64,000 bases of DNA from Nocardiopsis sp. TSRI0078 (GCF_001905145.1 NZ_LWLB01000004.1:124001-188000); one strand, 5' to 3'; counted from the first letter of the stretch, positions 16,295-25,243 are shown. Notes: a model not told the origin generated them from the letters alone. A program made the numbers and translations.

Positions 16295-17409
16295 CCCCGA
16301 CCCCCGCCCAGGACACACGCGGCCCGGACGGCTCGCGCGACCGGAGAGGCCCGGGCGGCGCGGACGGACCGCGCGACTCGGGCGTACGGACCGCCCTCGC
16401 CGCGCTGGGCCGGGGCGGCACGGCGACCGCCGCCCTGCTGCTGGCGCTGATCTTCGTGGTCATCGCCACCCAGAACCCGTCGTTCTTCGAGGGGCCGCCG
16501 CTGATGGCCTTCGCCAAGAAGGCCGCGCCGCTGGTGATCCTGGCGATCGGCCAGTACCTGGTGATCGTCTCCGGGGAGTTCGACCTGTCGGTCGGATCGC
16601 TGGTGGGCGCCCAGGTGGTGGTCGCGGCCCGGTTCATCGACGGCCAGGAGCCCATGACCCTGCCGGTGATCGGCCTCATGGCGGCCCTCGGCCTGGTCGT
16701 GGGCCTGGTCAACGGCCTGGTGACCACGCTGCTCAGGGTGCCGTCGATCATCACCACGCTCGGCACGATGCTGATCCTGTTCGGCGCGGTCCGCTACTGG
16801 ACGGGCGGCGCGCCCACCGGCGCGCTGTCGGAGTCCTTCCGCGTCCCCGGACGGCACGGGATCGAGGGCGTCCCGTTCCTCGGCGAGATCCCGTGGGCGC
16901 TGGTCATCGCCCTGGTGCTGGCGGCGGGCGCCGTGCTCCTCATGCGCTCGCCCTTCGGCCGCTCCCTCATGGCGACGGGCGACAACGACGTCGCCGCCGC
17001 GTTCTCGGGGGTGCGGGTGTGGCGGGTGCGCACCATGGCCTTCGTCGGCTCCTCGCTGATGGCCACCGTCGCCGCCATCCTCATCGGCGGATACGCCGGC
17101 GTCACCGCACAGGTCGGTGACGGGCTGGAGTTCGCCGCCATCACCGCCGTCGTCCTCGGCGGGGTGGTGCTGGGCGGCGGACGCGGCACCGTGGTCGCCG
17201 CCGTCCTGGGCGCCCTGACGGTGGAGGCCCTGTTCACCCTGTTCAACCAGCTCTACCTGCCCTCGACGATCCAGCCGTCGGTGCAGGGGCTCATCATCAT
17301 CGCCGCGGTGGCCTACGCCGCCCGCCGGGGCGACCTTCGACTGCCGGAGCGCCTGCGACGGCGACCGGACCATCCGACCGAGCGGCCGCTCGGCACTTCC
17401 AGGAGGTAA
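16291..17409 (+). CDS. Sugar ABC transporter permease 2 (RbsC/RhaQ type)
   Basis: The 372-residue protein is a second BPD_transp_2 permease. It keeps the family motifs VSGEFDLSVGSLVG and ATGDNDVAAAFSGV and about ten membrane segments after a polar 35-residue N terminus. Two different permeases with one double ATPase is the arrangement of rhamnose and AI-2 type importers. ATG 16291 overlaps the stop of permease 1. The next gene follows after only 2 nt with a perfect AGGAGG inside this gene's end. Confidence 0.93.
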   Translation: MTPTPAQDTRGPDGSRDRRGPGGADGPRDSGVRTALAALGRGGTATAALLLALIFVVIATQNPSFFEGPPLMAFAKKAAPLVILAIGQYLVIVSGEFDLSVGSLVGAQVVVAARFIDGQEPMTLPVIGLMAALGLVVGLVNGLVTTLLRVPSIITTLGTMLILFGAVRYWTGGAPTGALSESFRVPGRHGIEGVPFLGEIPWALVIALVLAAGAVLLMRSPFGRSLMATGDNDVAAAFSGVRVWRVRTMAFVGSSLMATVAAILIGGYAGVTAQVGDGLEFAAITAVVLGGVVLGGGRGTVVAAVLGALTVEALFTLFNQLYLPSTIQPSVQGLIIIAAVAYAARRGDLRLPERLRRRPDHPTERPLGTSRR

Positions 17410-17411
17410 CC

Positions 17412-18614
17412 ATGCGCGTCCCCCGCGTGCTGCTCGCCGGCGCCGCCGGCCTGACCCTGATGCTCACGGCGTGTACGACGGACGCCCCCGCCGACTCCCC
17501 CGAGGGCGGGAGCGGCGCCGAGCTCACCCCCGACGGGGAGTGGTTCGACGAGGCCGAGTTCGAGGCCCAGCTGGCCCAGCGCGAGATCACCCCGGAGGGG
17601 CCCGAGGACCAGCCCTGGCTGCAGGCGATCGAGCCCGAGTGGGTCGACACCTCCGAGTTCGTCCACGACGCGCCCGAGGACGCGACGCTGTGCTTCTCCA
17701 ACGCCTCGGTGTCCAACCCCTGGCGCGTCACCGGCTTCATCACCATGGAGCAGCAGGTGGAGGCCCTCCAGGAGGAGGGGCGCGTCGGCGAGTTCCGGGT
17801 GTCCGACGCCGCCGACGACGACAACCAGCAGATCTCCGACATCCAGGCGTTCGTGGACTCCGGTGACTGCGACGTCATCATCGTCTCGCCCTCCACCACC
17901 GCGACCCTGACCCCGGCCGTGGAGACCGCCTGTGAGAGCGGCGTCCCGGTCGTGGTCTTCGACCGCGGCGTGAACACCGACTGCATGGTCACCTTCATCC
18001 ACCCGATCGGCGGCTACGCCTACGGCGCGGACGCGGCCGAGTTCCTGGTCGAGGAGCTGGAGCCAGGCTCCACCGTGCTGGCGCTGCGCATCCTGCCCGG
18101 CGTGGACGTGCTCGAACACCGCTGGGCGGCGGCCCAGGAGATCTTCGCCGACAGCGAGCTGGAGGTGCTCGGCTACGAGTTCACCGAGGGCGACGGCGCC
18201 AAGATCAAGGACCTGGTCTCCCAGCACCTCCAGCGCGGCGGGGTCGACGGCATCTGGATGGACGCCGGGGACGGCGCCGTCGCGGGCCTGGAGGCCTTCG
18301 AGGACGCCGGACAGCCCTACCCGGTCATCGCCGGCGAGGACGAGCTGAGCTTCATGCGCAAGTGGCAGGAGGAGGACCTCACCGCGATCGCGCCCGTCTA
18401 CTCCAACTTCCAGTGGCGGACCCCGATCCTGGCCGCCGGCATGATCCTCAACGGCGAGGAGGTCCCCTCCGAGTGGGTCCTGCCGCAGGAGCCGATCCGC
18501 GAGGACGAGCTGGACGAGTACCTGGAGCGCAACGAGGACATGCCGTCCCTGCACTACGCGAAGTTCGGCGGCGAGGACCTGCCGGGCTTCCCCGAGGCGT
18601 GGACGGAGCGGTAG
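17412..18614 (+). CDS. Sugar-binding lipoprotein of the ABC importer
   Basis: The 400-residue protein has a lipoprotein signal with lipobox LTAC (Cys about residue 20), so it is anchored outside the membrane. The mature part is a Peripla_BP_4 / ribose-binding type fold (LCFSNASVSNPWRVTG, CDVIIVSPSTTATLTPAVE, VPVVVFDRGV). An acidic linker of about 60 residues precedes the fold. AGGAGG is well spaced before ATG. It delivers the unknown ligand to the two permeases and is slightly longer than usual for the class. Confidence 0.93.
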   Translation: MRVPRVLLAGAAGLTLMLTACTTDAPADSPEGGSGAELTPDGEWFDEAEFEAQLAQREITPEGPEDQPWLQAIEPEWVDTSEFVHDAPEDATLCFSNASVSNPWRVTGFITMEQQVEALQEEGRVGEFRVSDAADDDNQQISDIQAFVDSGDCDVIIVSPSTTATLTPAVETACESGVPVVVFDRGVNTDCMVTFIHPIGGYAYGADAAEFLVEELEPGSTVLALRILPGVDVLEHRWAAAQEIFADSELEVLGYEFTEGDGAKIKDLVSQHLQRGGVDGIWMDAGDGAVAGLEAFEDAGQPYPVIAGEDELSFMRKWQEEDLTAIAPVYSNFQWRTPILAAGMILNGEEVPSEWVLPQEPIREDELDEYLERNEDMPSLHYAKFGGEDLPGFPEAWTER

Positions 18615-19484
18615 ATGAGGGCGCTGGGGGTCAACACGTGGGTGTGGACGTCGCCGCTGACCGACGCCGCCCTGGAGCGGATCGCGCCCCGGGTGGCGGG
18701 GTGGGGGTTCGACACGATCGAGCTCCCCGTGGAGGACGCCGGCGACTGGGACCCCCGGCGCGCCCGGGCCCTGCTGGACGGCCTGGGCCTGGCGGCCAGT
18801 GTCGTACTGGTCATGGGGCCGGGCCGGGAGCTGGTCGCCACCGACCCGGCCACCCGGTCGGCCACGCAGGACTATCTCAGAAGGGTCGTGGACGCGGCGG
18901 CGGCGGTCGGCTCCTCCGTCGTCGCCGGTCCGGCCTACGCCTCGGTCGGCCGCACCTGGCGGATGTCCCCGCGAGAGCGGGCGGGGACCGCCGCCGAGCT
19001 GACCGAGGCGCTGGCCCCCGTGGTCGGGCACGCCTCGGCCGCGGGGGTCTCCCTCGCCGTGGAACCGCTCAACCGGTACGAGACCAGCGTGGTGAACACG
19101 GTGGACCAGGGGCTGGAGCTGCTCGCCGACCTGCCCGCCGAGCACTGCGGGCTGGCCCTGGACGTGTACCACATGAACATCGAGGAGCGGGACGTGGCGG
19201 CGGCGGTCAGGCGGGCCGCCGGAAGGATCAAGCACGTGCAGGTGTGCGCCAACGACCGGGGCGCGCCCGGCGCCGACCACCTGGACTGGCCCGGGATCCT
19301 CGACGCGCTGGACGAGGCGGGGTACCGGGGACCCCTGGTGATCGAGTCGTTCACGGCGGACAATGCCAGCATCGCCACGGCGGCCTCCGTCTGGCGACCG
19401 CTGGCGGCGAGCCAGGACGCGCTCGCCGTCGACGGCCTGGCCTTCCTCCGTTCCCTGACCCGCCGGAAGGGGGTCCCGTGCTAG
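18615..19484 (+). CDS. Sugar isomerase/epimerase, TIM barrel (tagatose 3-epimerase-like)
   Basis: The 289-residue protein is an AP-endonuclease-2 fold TIM barrel. The metal ligands of D-tagatose/D-psicose 3-epimerases are recognisable: Glu in VEPLNRYET, Asp and His in LALDVYHMNIEE, His in IKHVQVCANDRG, and Glu in VIESF. The start codon directly follows the stop of the binding-protein gene. The likely job is C3 epimerisation of a ketose or a related sugar step in the operon's pathway. Confidence 0.88.
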   Translation: MRALGVNTWVWTSPLTDAALERIAPRVAGWGFDTIELPVEDAGDWDPRRARALLDGLGLAASVVLVMGPGRELVATDPATRSATQDYLRRVVDAAAAVGSSVVAGPAYASVGRTWRMSPRERAGTAAELTEALAPVVGHASAAGVSLAVEPLNRYETSVVNTVDQGLELLADLPAEHCGLALDVYHMNIEERDVAAAVRRAAGRIKHVQVCANDRGAPGADHLDWPGILDALDEAGYRGPLVIESFTADNASIATAASVWRPLAASQDALAVDGLAFLRSLTRRKGVPC

Positions 19485-19629
19485 CGGGGACGTACCCGCC
19501 GCCGCGGTGTGCGCACCACCGCCGGCGGCAGGCCAGGATGGCAACGTCCACACCCCCCGCTCGGTGCCGCGCTCACCGGAAAGCGCCTACTGAAGTCGGG
19601 CGGCTCCCTCCCCGACAGGAGACGTCACG

Positions 19630-20370
19630 ATGTCCGCACAGCGACAGTCCCCCTCCGACCCCGCACCGAGGCCCCCCGAGGAACCGGCCCCGGCGGCGGC
19701 CGTCCCGGCCGCTCCGTCCACCTGGTGGCTGACCGGGGCCTCGCTCACGATGGCCGGCGCCGCGGTCGTCCTGCTCAGCGGTGAGGCCGCGGTGTGGGGC
19801 GGCCCCGAGCCCGCCACCGCCGCGGTCACCGTCCAGCGGCCCGACGCCGACCGCGTCGGCGCACTCGTCGAGCACACCCGTACGGCCCACGAGGAGCTGG
19901 TCCCCGTGGTGGAGGCCATGGAGGAGTTCCTGCCCACCGACGGCTCGCACCCTCCGCTGGAGCCGACCGATCCCTCGGTGGTCCACTCCTGGCGCACCGG
20001 CGTCCGGGAGGCCGCGGACCGCTTCGGCGAGCCGTCCGGGGGAGACACCGTCCACGAGGCCACCCAGGCGGGTATGGCCTCCTCCGTCCAGCTGCTGTCC
20101 ATGTCGGTCGAGGCCTACGCCGGGGCGGCGCTGGTCGAGGACGAGGACCTGCGCATGGACACCCTCCACATCGCCATGGACCTGCGGGACCAGGCGGTCC
20201 ACTCGTGGTCGGTGGCCGCCACCCACCTCGACCTGGCCAGCGTGGACAGCGGCCACGGCCACGTCCACCTGTACCTGCCCGCCCCGCCCGACGGCGGGGC
20301 CCTGCGGCCCGACGGAGCCGAGCCCGGGAGCGGGAGGGCCCCGGCCTCCGGGGGCGGCCACGACCACTGA
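19630..20370 (+). CDS. Hypothetical membrane-anchored protein embedded in the sugar operon
   Basis: I do not recognise this 246-residue protein. A Pro/Ala-rich N terminus precedes one membrane segment (about 31-52). The rest should lie outside: a helical domain with repeated His, Glu and Asp ([35 protein letters not shown]), ending GGGHDH. The two HSW motifs and the His-rich end suggest metal binding or haem-like helices, which is inference. AGGAGA precedes the ATG. It sits 145 nt after one epimerase gene and 38 nt before the next, so it is probably co-transcribed. Confidence 0.6.
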   Translation: MSAQRQSPSDPAPRPPEEPAPAAAVPAAPSTWWLTGASLTMAGAAVVLLSGEAAVWGGPEPATAAVTVQRPDADRVGALVEHTRTAHEELVPVVEAMEEFLPTDGSHPPLEPTDPSVVHSWRTGVREAADRFGEPSGGDTVHEATQAGMASSVQLLSMSVEAYAGAALVEDEDLRMDTLHIAMDLRDQAVHSWSVAATHLDLASVDSGHGHVHLYLPAPPDGGALRPDGAEPGSGRAPASGGGHDH

Positions 20371-20408
20371 CCACCGAGCACCCGAATCCGAGCACGGAAG
20401 GCACCGAC

Positions 20409-21413
20409 ATGCCGCGACCAGTCACCCTCTTCACCGGACAGTGGGCCGACCTGCCCTTCGAGGAGGTGTGCTCACTGGCCTCCTCCTGGGGCTACGACGG
20501 TCTGGAGGTCGCCTGCTGGGGCGACCACCTCGACGTCACCCGGGCCGCCGAGGACGACGGATACGTGCGCGACCGGCTGGACGTGCTCGAACGCCACGGG
20601 CTGGGCGTGTGGGCGATCTCCAACCACCTGCTCGGCCAGGCCGTCTGCGACGACCCCATCGACCAGCGCCACCGGGACATCCTGCCCGCGCGGGTGTGGG
20701 GGGACGGGGAGCCCGAGGGCGTGCGCCGGCGGGCCGCCGAGGAGATGGCCACCACCGCGCGCGCCGCCGCGAGGCTCGGCGTGTCCACGGTGGTGGGTTT
20801 CACGGGTTCGGCGATCTGGAAGTACGTGGCGATGTTCCCGCCGGTGGGCGAGGACGTCATCGAGGCCGGGTACCGGGACTTCGCCGACCGGTGGAACCCG
20901 ATCCTGGACGTGTTCGACGAGGTGGGGGTGCGCTTCGCCCACGAGGTGCACCCCTCCGAGATCGCCTACGACTACTGGTCGACCGAGAAGGCGCTGGAGG
21001 CGGTGGGCCGCCGCCCCGCGTTCGGCCTGAACTGGGACCCCAGCCACATGGTGTGGCAGGACATCGACCCGGCCGGATTCCTGTGGGACTTCCGCGACCG
21101 GATCTACCACGTGGACTGCAAGGACACCCGCAGGCGGCTGGGCAACGGCCGCAACGGGCGGCTGGGCTCCCACCTGCCCTGGGGCGACCCCCGCCGCGGC
21201 TGGGACTTCGTGTCGACGGGGCACGGCGACGTGCCCTGGGAGGACTGCTTCCGCACGCTGAACGCGATCGGCTACCAGGGGCCGATCTCGGTGGAGTGGG
21301 AGGACGCGGGCATGGACCGGCTGGTCGGGGCCGCCGAGGCGGTGGACTTCGTCCGGTCGAGGGCCTACGACCCGCCGGAGGCCTCCTTCGACTCGGCCTT
21401 CGGCTCGGAGTGA
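20409..21413 (+). CDS. Sugar isomerase/epimerase, TIM barrel
   Basis: The 334-residue protein is a second xylose-isomerase-like TIM barrel. Ligands are visible as Glu in [12 protein letters not shown], Asp and His in [10 protein letters not shown], His in IYHVDCKDT and Glu in SVEWEDAG. The [14 protein letters not shown] start and the long insert [14 protein letters not shown] are typical of the large subgroup next to Gfo/Idh/MocA enzymes in actinobacteria. GGAAGG precedes ATG 20409. It ends the presumed operon; a GC-rich palindromic stretch follows. Confidence 0.88.
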   Translation: MPRPVTLFTGQWADLPFEEVCSLASSWGYDGLEVACWGDHLDVTRAAEDDGYVRDRLDVLERHGLGVWAISNHLLGQAVCDDPIDQRHRDILPARVWGDGEPEGVRRRAAEEMATTARAAARLGVSTVVGFTGSAIWKYVAMFPPVGEDVIEAGYRDFADRWNPILDVFDEVGVRFAHEVHPSEIAYDYWSTEKALEAVGRRPAFGLNWDPSHMVWQDIDPAGFLWDFRDRIYHVDCKDTRRRLGNGRNGRLGSHLPWGDPRRGWDFVSTGHGDVPWEDCFRTLNAIGYQGPISVEWEDAGMDRLVGAAEAVDFVRSRAYDPPEASFDSAFGSE

Positions 21414-21470
21414 CCCCGCGGGCCGGGCCGCCCCGCCGCGGCGGTCCGGCCACCGGGCCGGGCACGGGTC

Positions 21471-21716
21471 TCACATCATGGGGGCGATGACCACCCGGTA
21501 GCGGCCGCCGTCCGCGGTGGAGACGTCGTGGCGGAAGTCGTTGACCCGGTTGACGGAGCTCTGCACGGCGTCGCTGCCGAGGGCCGCGGTGTCCGCGGTG
21601 GGCAGGTGCTCCTCGACGGCCCTCACCGCCTCGTCGACGGACATGGCGGTGCTTCTGCGCTCAGGGGTGATGCGGAGTCCGTCATCGGTGAGGCGGCTGA
21701 TCACGATCCGGAACAT
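21471..21716 (-). CDS. Small hypothetical protein
   Basis: The 81-residue protein has predicted beta-strands at both ends (FRIVISRLTDDGLRI, YRVVIAPMM) around a central helix (MSVDEAVRAVEEHL). There are no membrane segments or known motifs. It looks like a genuine single-domain protein. It stands alone, convergent with the sugar operon. Confidence 0.55.
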   Translation of the reverse strand: MFRIVISRLTDDGLRITPERRSTAMSVDEAVRAVEEHLPTADTAALGSDAVQSSVNRVNDFRHDVSTADGGRYRVVIAPMM

Positions 21717-21830
21717 ACCGGGTCTCCCTGAGGCGTCGGGGGGCTGACACCGGCATTCTTCCCCATCGCCGCCGGTTCGGGGAACGGGTCCGGGAACGAG
21801 GCGGACCCGGTGGCGGGAGGGTGCGTGCGC

Positions 21831-21857
21831 GGGGGCCGGGGCCTTCGCCCGGCCCCC
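21831..21857 (-). terminator. Hairpin terminator of the Roadblock gene pair
   Basis: A perfect 10-bp stem GGGGGCCGGG/CCCGGCCCCC with a 7-nt loop lies 13 nt past the end of the Roadblock gene on the minus strand. Confidence 0.65.
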
Positions 21858-21870
21858 GAGCGGCGCCTGG

Positions 21871-22242
21871 TCAGACCTCCAGGGTCTCCTCGATGTTCTT
21901 GAGGCGGTGCCGGGCCAGGGCGAGGTTGCCCCGGGTGCGGTCCAGGGCCAGGTAGAGGAAGAGCCCCTGTCCCTTGCGGCTGGTGAGGGGCCGGATGATG
22001 TGGTACTGGCCGGACAGGGTGATGAGGATGTCCTCGATCGCGTCGTTGAGTCCGAGCTGGTCCATGGTGCGCATCTTGGCGCGGACCACCTCGGTGTTGC
22101 CCGCCGCGGCGACGGTGAGGTCGAGCGAGTTGGTCGCGGCGAGGGTTCCCAGCGCCATCCCGCTGCTGTAGTCGACGACGGCGGCGCCGACCGCCCCGTC
22201 GATCTCCATCATTTCCTTGAGTCCGGTCTCGATGTCGGGCAT
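21871..22242 (-). CDS. Roadblock/LC7-like protein
   Basis: The 123-residue protein matches the small actinobacterial Roadblock/LC7-like family: an N-terminal helix IETGLKEMMEIDG, then AVVDYSSGMALGT, the helix TEVVRAKMRTM, and strands LITLSGQYHIIRPL and LFLYLALDR. Such folds regulate small GTPases or scaffold signalling. ATG 22242 has AAGGAG upstream; an upstream in-frame start is rejected. It lies 92 nt after a second Roadblock-like gene. No GTPase or sensor kinase gene is nearby. Confidence 0.75.
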   Translation of the reverse strand: MPDIETGLKEMMEIDGAVGAAVVDYSSGMALGTLAATNSLDLTVAAAGNTEVVRAKMRTMDQLGLNDAIEDILITLSGQYHIIRPLTSRKGQGLFLYLALDRTRGNLALARHRLKNIEETLEV

Positions 22243-22334
22243 GTCCTTCTCTCTCCTTTGGGTACGTCGGCGCAGCGCCTTGTCGGCCATCCAGTGGCGC
22301 AGGCCCGTGACACCGCGTCGGGACGGGCCAGGGG

Positions 22335-22841
22335 TCACGCGGTCACCGACCGGGAACGGTCGACGGGCAGCGAGCGGAGCGCGGTGAGGACGCGCTCCAG
22401 GACCCTCCGGTCCACGGGCGTGGCGGTCCGGGCGGCGGGGCGGGGCCGGTCCCGGTCACGGCGGGGCGGGTGGTCGGAGTCGCTCCGGGGCGGTGGGAGC
22501 CGCGGGGGCACCCGTGCCGTGCGCGCCAGCCGACGCAGCCGCCGCAGGGCGAAACCGAGGTTTCCCTCCGTACGGCCCATACGCACCTGCACGCACAGGT
22601 CGGAGTCCTCCAGGACGGCGAACAGCAGGTGGTGGTCGGCGTCGGTGACGACCACGTCCTCCAGTGCCTGGGCGGCGCATAGCGGACCGCCGCGGATGGC
22701 CCGGAGGATCTCCGCCGTGTCCGTGGCGCGGTCGTCGGCGCCGACGCGGGTGAGGACGCGCCCGCCTCGCCAGTCCACGAGGCAGACACTGCGCACACCG
22801 GGCGTCTCGAGCATCTCCCGCAACTGCTGGTCGAAGCGCAC
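22335..22841 (-). CDS. Second Roadblock-like protein with a basic tail
   Basis: The 168-residue protein has a domain similar to its neighbour (QQLREMLETPG, VCLVDWRGGRVLTRV, TAEILRAIRGG, HHLLFAVLEDSDLCVQVRM), then an Arg/Pro-rich linker and a short C-terminal helix. I choose GTG 22841, which has AAAGGA 5 nt upstream, over ATG 22916, which has none. Probably it forms a heterodimer or a signalling pair with the 21871 product. The linker may bind nucleic acid or phospholipid, which is inference. Confidence 0.7.
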   Translation of the reverse strand: MRFDQQLREMLETPGVRSVCLVDWRGGRVLTRVGADDRATDTAEILRAIRGGPLCAAQALEDVVVTDADHHLLFAVLEDSDLCVQVRMGRTEGNLGFALRRLRRLARTARVPPRLPPPRSDSDHPPRRDRDRPRPAARTATPVDRRVLERVLTALRSLPVDRSRSVTA

Positions 22842-23051
22842 GTCGGTCCTTTGCGAAGCGGGGCCGGGTCTTCCCACGGCCCGTGACGAATCAGGCGAAC
22901 TGCCCTTTGCGGACATCACGAGAATAAGGATCGCGCGTCCGCACCGCAGGCTTTTCGACAATTTTTCGCATTGCACCTGCTTGCAGGGACGCGAAGTTCC
23001 TTTCACCAGAAAGGCAGCATGAGTGGAATGCACGGTTCGCCCCGGAGACAA

Positions 23052-23085
23052 AAGTGATCGTCCGGAGCGTTCCGGACGATCACTT
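23052..23085 (-). terminator. Terminator downstream of the carbonic anhydrase gene
   Basis: A perfect 15-bp stem (23052-23066 with 23071-23085, 4-nt loop) is followed on the minus strand by TTTTGTC. It lies in the 357-nt gene-free stretch 22842-23198, which otherwise contains the AT-richer promoter region of the Roadblock pair (about 22900-23000). Confidence 0.75.
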
Positions 23086-23198
23086 CTCTCATTGTGTGGG
23101 GTTTTCGGGCCCTGTGGCCCGGGCCGGTCCGGGACGAAAGGCCCGGTTGAGGGTTCGGGGAGGCCCGTGTGCAGGCCCGGGACCAGCGCGGGCGGGGG

Positions 23199-23897
23199 TC
23201 AGAGCCAGGCGGCCTCGGAGGTCGCCAGGTCGTAGCGGGCCGGGACGACGTCCAGGTTCCCGGACCCGACCCGCTCTCGCAGGTCGTCGTCCCCGCGGAG
23301 CCGGTCGGCGATGTGCACGGCGTTGGCCCTGACGCAGGCGTCCACGAAGTCGCCGCCCTCGTCGGGGGTGGCGTCGACCACCGGAAGGATCTCCTCGACC
23401 AGGTAGCCGACGTGGCCGTGGGGGACGTCCCCGGTCCGGTGCGCCTTCACCGCGGCGGTGACCGCGCCGCACGAGGCGTGTCCCAGGACGACGACGAGGG
23501 GGACCGCCAGGTGCTCGACCGCGTAGCTGATGCTGCCGAGCACGGACCCGTCCAGGACCTGTCCGGCGGAGCGGATGGTGAACAGGTCGCCGAGGCCGCG
23601 GTCGAAGACCAGCTCGGGCGGCACCCGGGAGTCCGCGCAGCCCAGGACCACGGCGAAGGGAGCCTGCCCGTGCACCAGCTCCTCCCTGCGGGCGCGGCCC
23701 TCGTTGGGGTGGCGGGAGGCGTGCCGGCGCCAGCGCCTGTTCCCCTGTTCGAGGAGGCGCAGGGACGCCGCCGCGTCCCCCGGGCGGGGCGGGGGCGCGG
23801 GTGCGGACCAGGCGGGGGCGGGAGCCACCGCGGAGACCGCGGCGCCGACCCCTCCTGCGAGTGAGGCGCGCAGGGCGCCGCGACGGGTGATAGCCAT
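23199..23897 (-). CDS. Tat-exported beta-class carbonic anhydrase
   Basis: The enzyme hydrates CO2. The 232-residue protein has the beta-CA zinc ligands Cys (GCADSRVPP, with the catalytic Asp-Arg pair) and His and Cys (GHASCGAV). It starts with a twin-arginine signal (ITRRGALRASLAGG, then a hydrophobic Ala/Val core), so it should be exported folded with its zinc. A longer upstream frame exists, but ATG 23897 places the signal peptide correctly and has GAGGG 5 nt upstream. Export is less usual than cytoplasmic beta-CAs. Confidence 0.9.
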   Translation of the reverse strand: MAITRRGALRASLAGGVGAAVSAVAPAPAWSAPAPPPRPGDAAASLRLLEQGNRRWRRHASRHPNEGRARREELVHGQAPFAVVLGCADSRVPPELVFDRGLGDLFTIRSAGQVLDGSVLGSISYAVEHLAVPLVVVLGHASCGAVTAAVKAHRTGDVPHGHVGYLVEEILPVVDATPDEGGDFVDACVRANAVHIADRLRGDDDLRERVGSGNLDVVPARYDLATSEAAWL

Positions 23898-24206
23898 GGA
23901 GGCCCTCATTCTTGATAGGGGCAAATCAGGACTTATGCCGCCAAACGAGGGCCAAGCTACTCTTGTGCCGCGAAAACCATCAAGTGCTTTTAACGCTCTC
24001 CTAGCGCACTTCTCCAGAAGGCCGGGAACGCGGCGCCGGGGGCATGGCGGTGACCACGGGGCACATTGCGAGCAATCACTTTTACGTGTTTTGGCAAACC
24101 TTTTTCGCGTCCCCTGCACCCGGCTCGGGGCCCGGTCCCGGCGCGCGGCCGGGCTACGGCGGCCACCGGAGGCCGCGGAGGGCGGCGGATCCCGCTAGGA
24201 TGCGTT

Positions 24207-24228
24207 ACCAACCGACCGTTCGTTAAGA
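24207..24228 (+). promoter_or_regulatory. PaaR-like palindromic operator before the TetR gene
   Basis: The 22-bp site agrees at 15 of 18 defined positions with the PaaR consensus as I remember it (ACTNACCGNNCGNNCGGTNAGT). Its core reads ACCGACCGTTCG. It is 88 nt upstream of the TetR gene, in the 418-nt gene-free stretch 23898-24315 that also holds the carbonic anhydrase promoter region. Autoregulation is the simplest reading. Confidence 0.45.
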
Positions 24229-24315
24229 AATCCTCGTGGAGGTCCCGGTGCACGGAGGCGGCGCCTTCGGCCACCCCGCACACCGGACCGCCTCCACCAG
24301 GTAGATTCGACAACC

Positions 24316-24951
24316 GTGTCCAGATCTTCCTCTGCCGAACCAGTGCCCTCCCGCCGCGGGACCGCGGGGCGGCGGCGCTCGGGCCGCCCCGGCCACGACG
24401 CCGACTCCGTCCTGCGCGTGGCCGCCCGCGTGTTCAACGAGCGCGGATACGACGGCACGAGCATGGAGGACCTGGCGCGCGCCCTGGGCGTGACCAAGTC
24501 GGCCATCTACCACCACGTCACCGGCAAGACCGAGCTGCTGCGCCGCTCGCTGGACCTGGCCATGGACGCCCTGTTCGCGGTCACCCGTGAGGAGGCCTCG
24601 ACCACCGGCCCCGCCGTCGACCGCCTGGAGCACGTGCTGCGCGGCAGCGTGCGGGTGCTGGTGGAGGAACTGCCCCACGTGACCCTGCTGCTGCGGGTGC
24701 GCGGCAACACCGAGGTGGAAAAGCGCGCCCTGGAGCGGCGCCGCGAGTTCGACCACCTGATCGCCGACCTGGTGCGCGAGGGCGCCGCCGAGGGCGACAT
24801 CCGCCCGGACGTGGACCCGGCGGTCGCGGCCCGCCTGCTGTTCGGCATGGTCAACTCGATCGCGGAGTGGTACAAGCCCGACCGCGGGCTGGACTCCGCG
24901 GAGATCGCCGACACCCTGGCCAGGATCGCCTTCGCGGGCCTGCGGGACTGA
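24316..24951 (+). CDS. TetR/AcrR-family regulator (possibly PaaR-like)
   Basis: The 211-residue protein has a basic N-terminal tail, a TetR helix-turn-helix (about 30-76: RVFNERGYDGTSMEDLARAL, then VTKSAIYHHVTGKTELL), and a helical ligand domain with LLRVRGNTEVEKRALERRREF, as in regulators of CoA-thioester pathways. It starts at GTG 24316. The upstream site suggests the PaaR (phenylacetate) type, but no paa genes are in the window, so targets must be elsewhere if this is right. Confidence 0.85.
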   Translation: MSRSSSAEPVPSRRGTAGRRRSGRPGHDADSVLRVAARVFNERGYDGTSMEDLARALGVTKSAIYHHVTGKTELLRRSLDLAMDALFAVTREEASTTGPAVDRLEHVLRGSVRVLVEELPHVTLLLRVRGNTEVEKRALERRREFDHLIADLVREGAAEGDIRPDVDPAVAARLLFGMVNSIAEWYKPDRGLDSAEIADTLARIAFAGLRD

Positions 24952-25213
24952 GCGGACGGCGGCGCGCGGCCCCGGAGCGGGACGGGGTTCCCGGGTCCGC
25001 CCGCGGCTCCGGTCCCCGCATCCGGCCCAGGTTCCGGACCCGGCCCCGGCGCCCGCTCCGACTTCGGTCCCGGCTCCGATTCCGCGTGACCGTACCCGAG
25101 GGTCACGCGCCTGATTCACTGCGTTGTCGCTGGCCACATCGGGTCAAACACGTTGCCTCCCACCCCTGGCGCCATGGCGGTCCCCCTCCTTACTATCCAT
25201 GCACCGACCGAAT

Positions 25214-25229
25214 TGTGACCTAGGTCATG
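25214..25229 (+). promoter_or_regulatory. CRP/GlxR-like palindrome before the MHYT gene
   Basis: TGTGACCTAGGTCATG contains the perfect 12-bp palindrome TGACCTAGGTCA (25216-25227) and matches the TGTGA-N6-TCACA pattern of cAMP-receptor-family sites at 8 of 10 positions. It ends 14 nt before the GTG start at 25244. The rest of the 292-nt gap (24952-25243) holds a degenerate GGTTCCGG-type low-complexity tract and no gene. Confidence 0.45.
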
Positions 25230-25243
25230 GAAAGTAGTGAGCC

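Noticed and set aside
23054-23332. Small plus-strand frames opposite the carbonic anhydrase 3' end
   Set aside because: Arg/Gly-rich antisense frames without ribosome sites.
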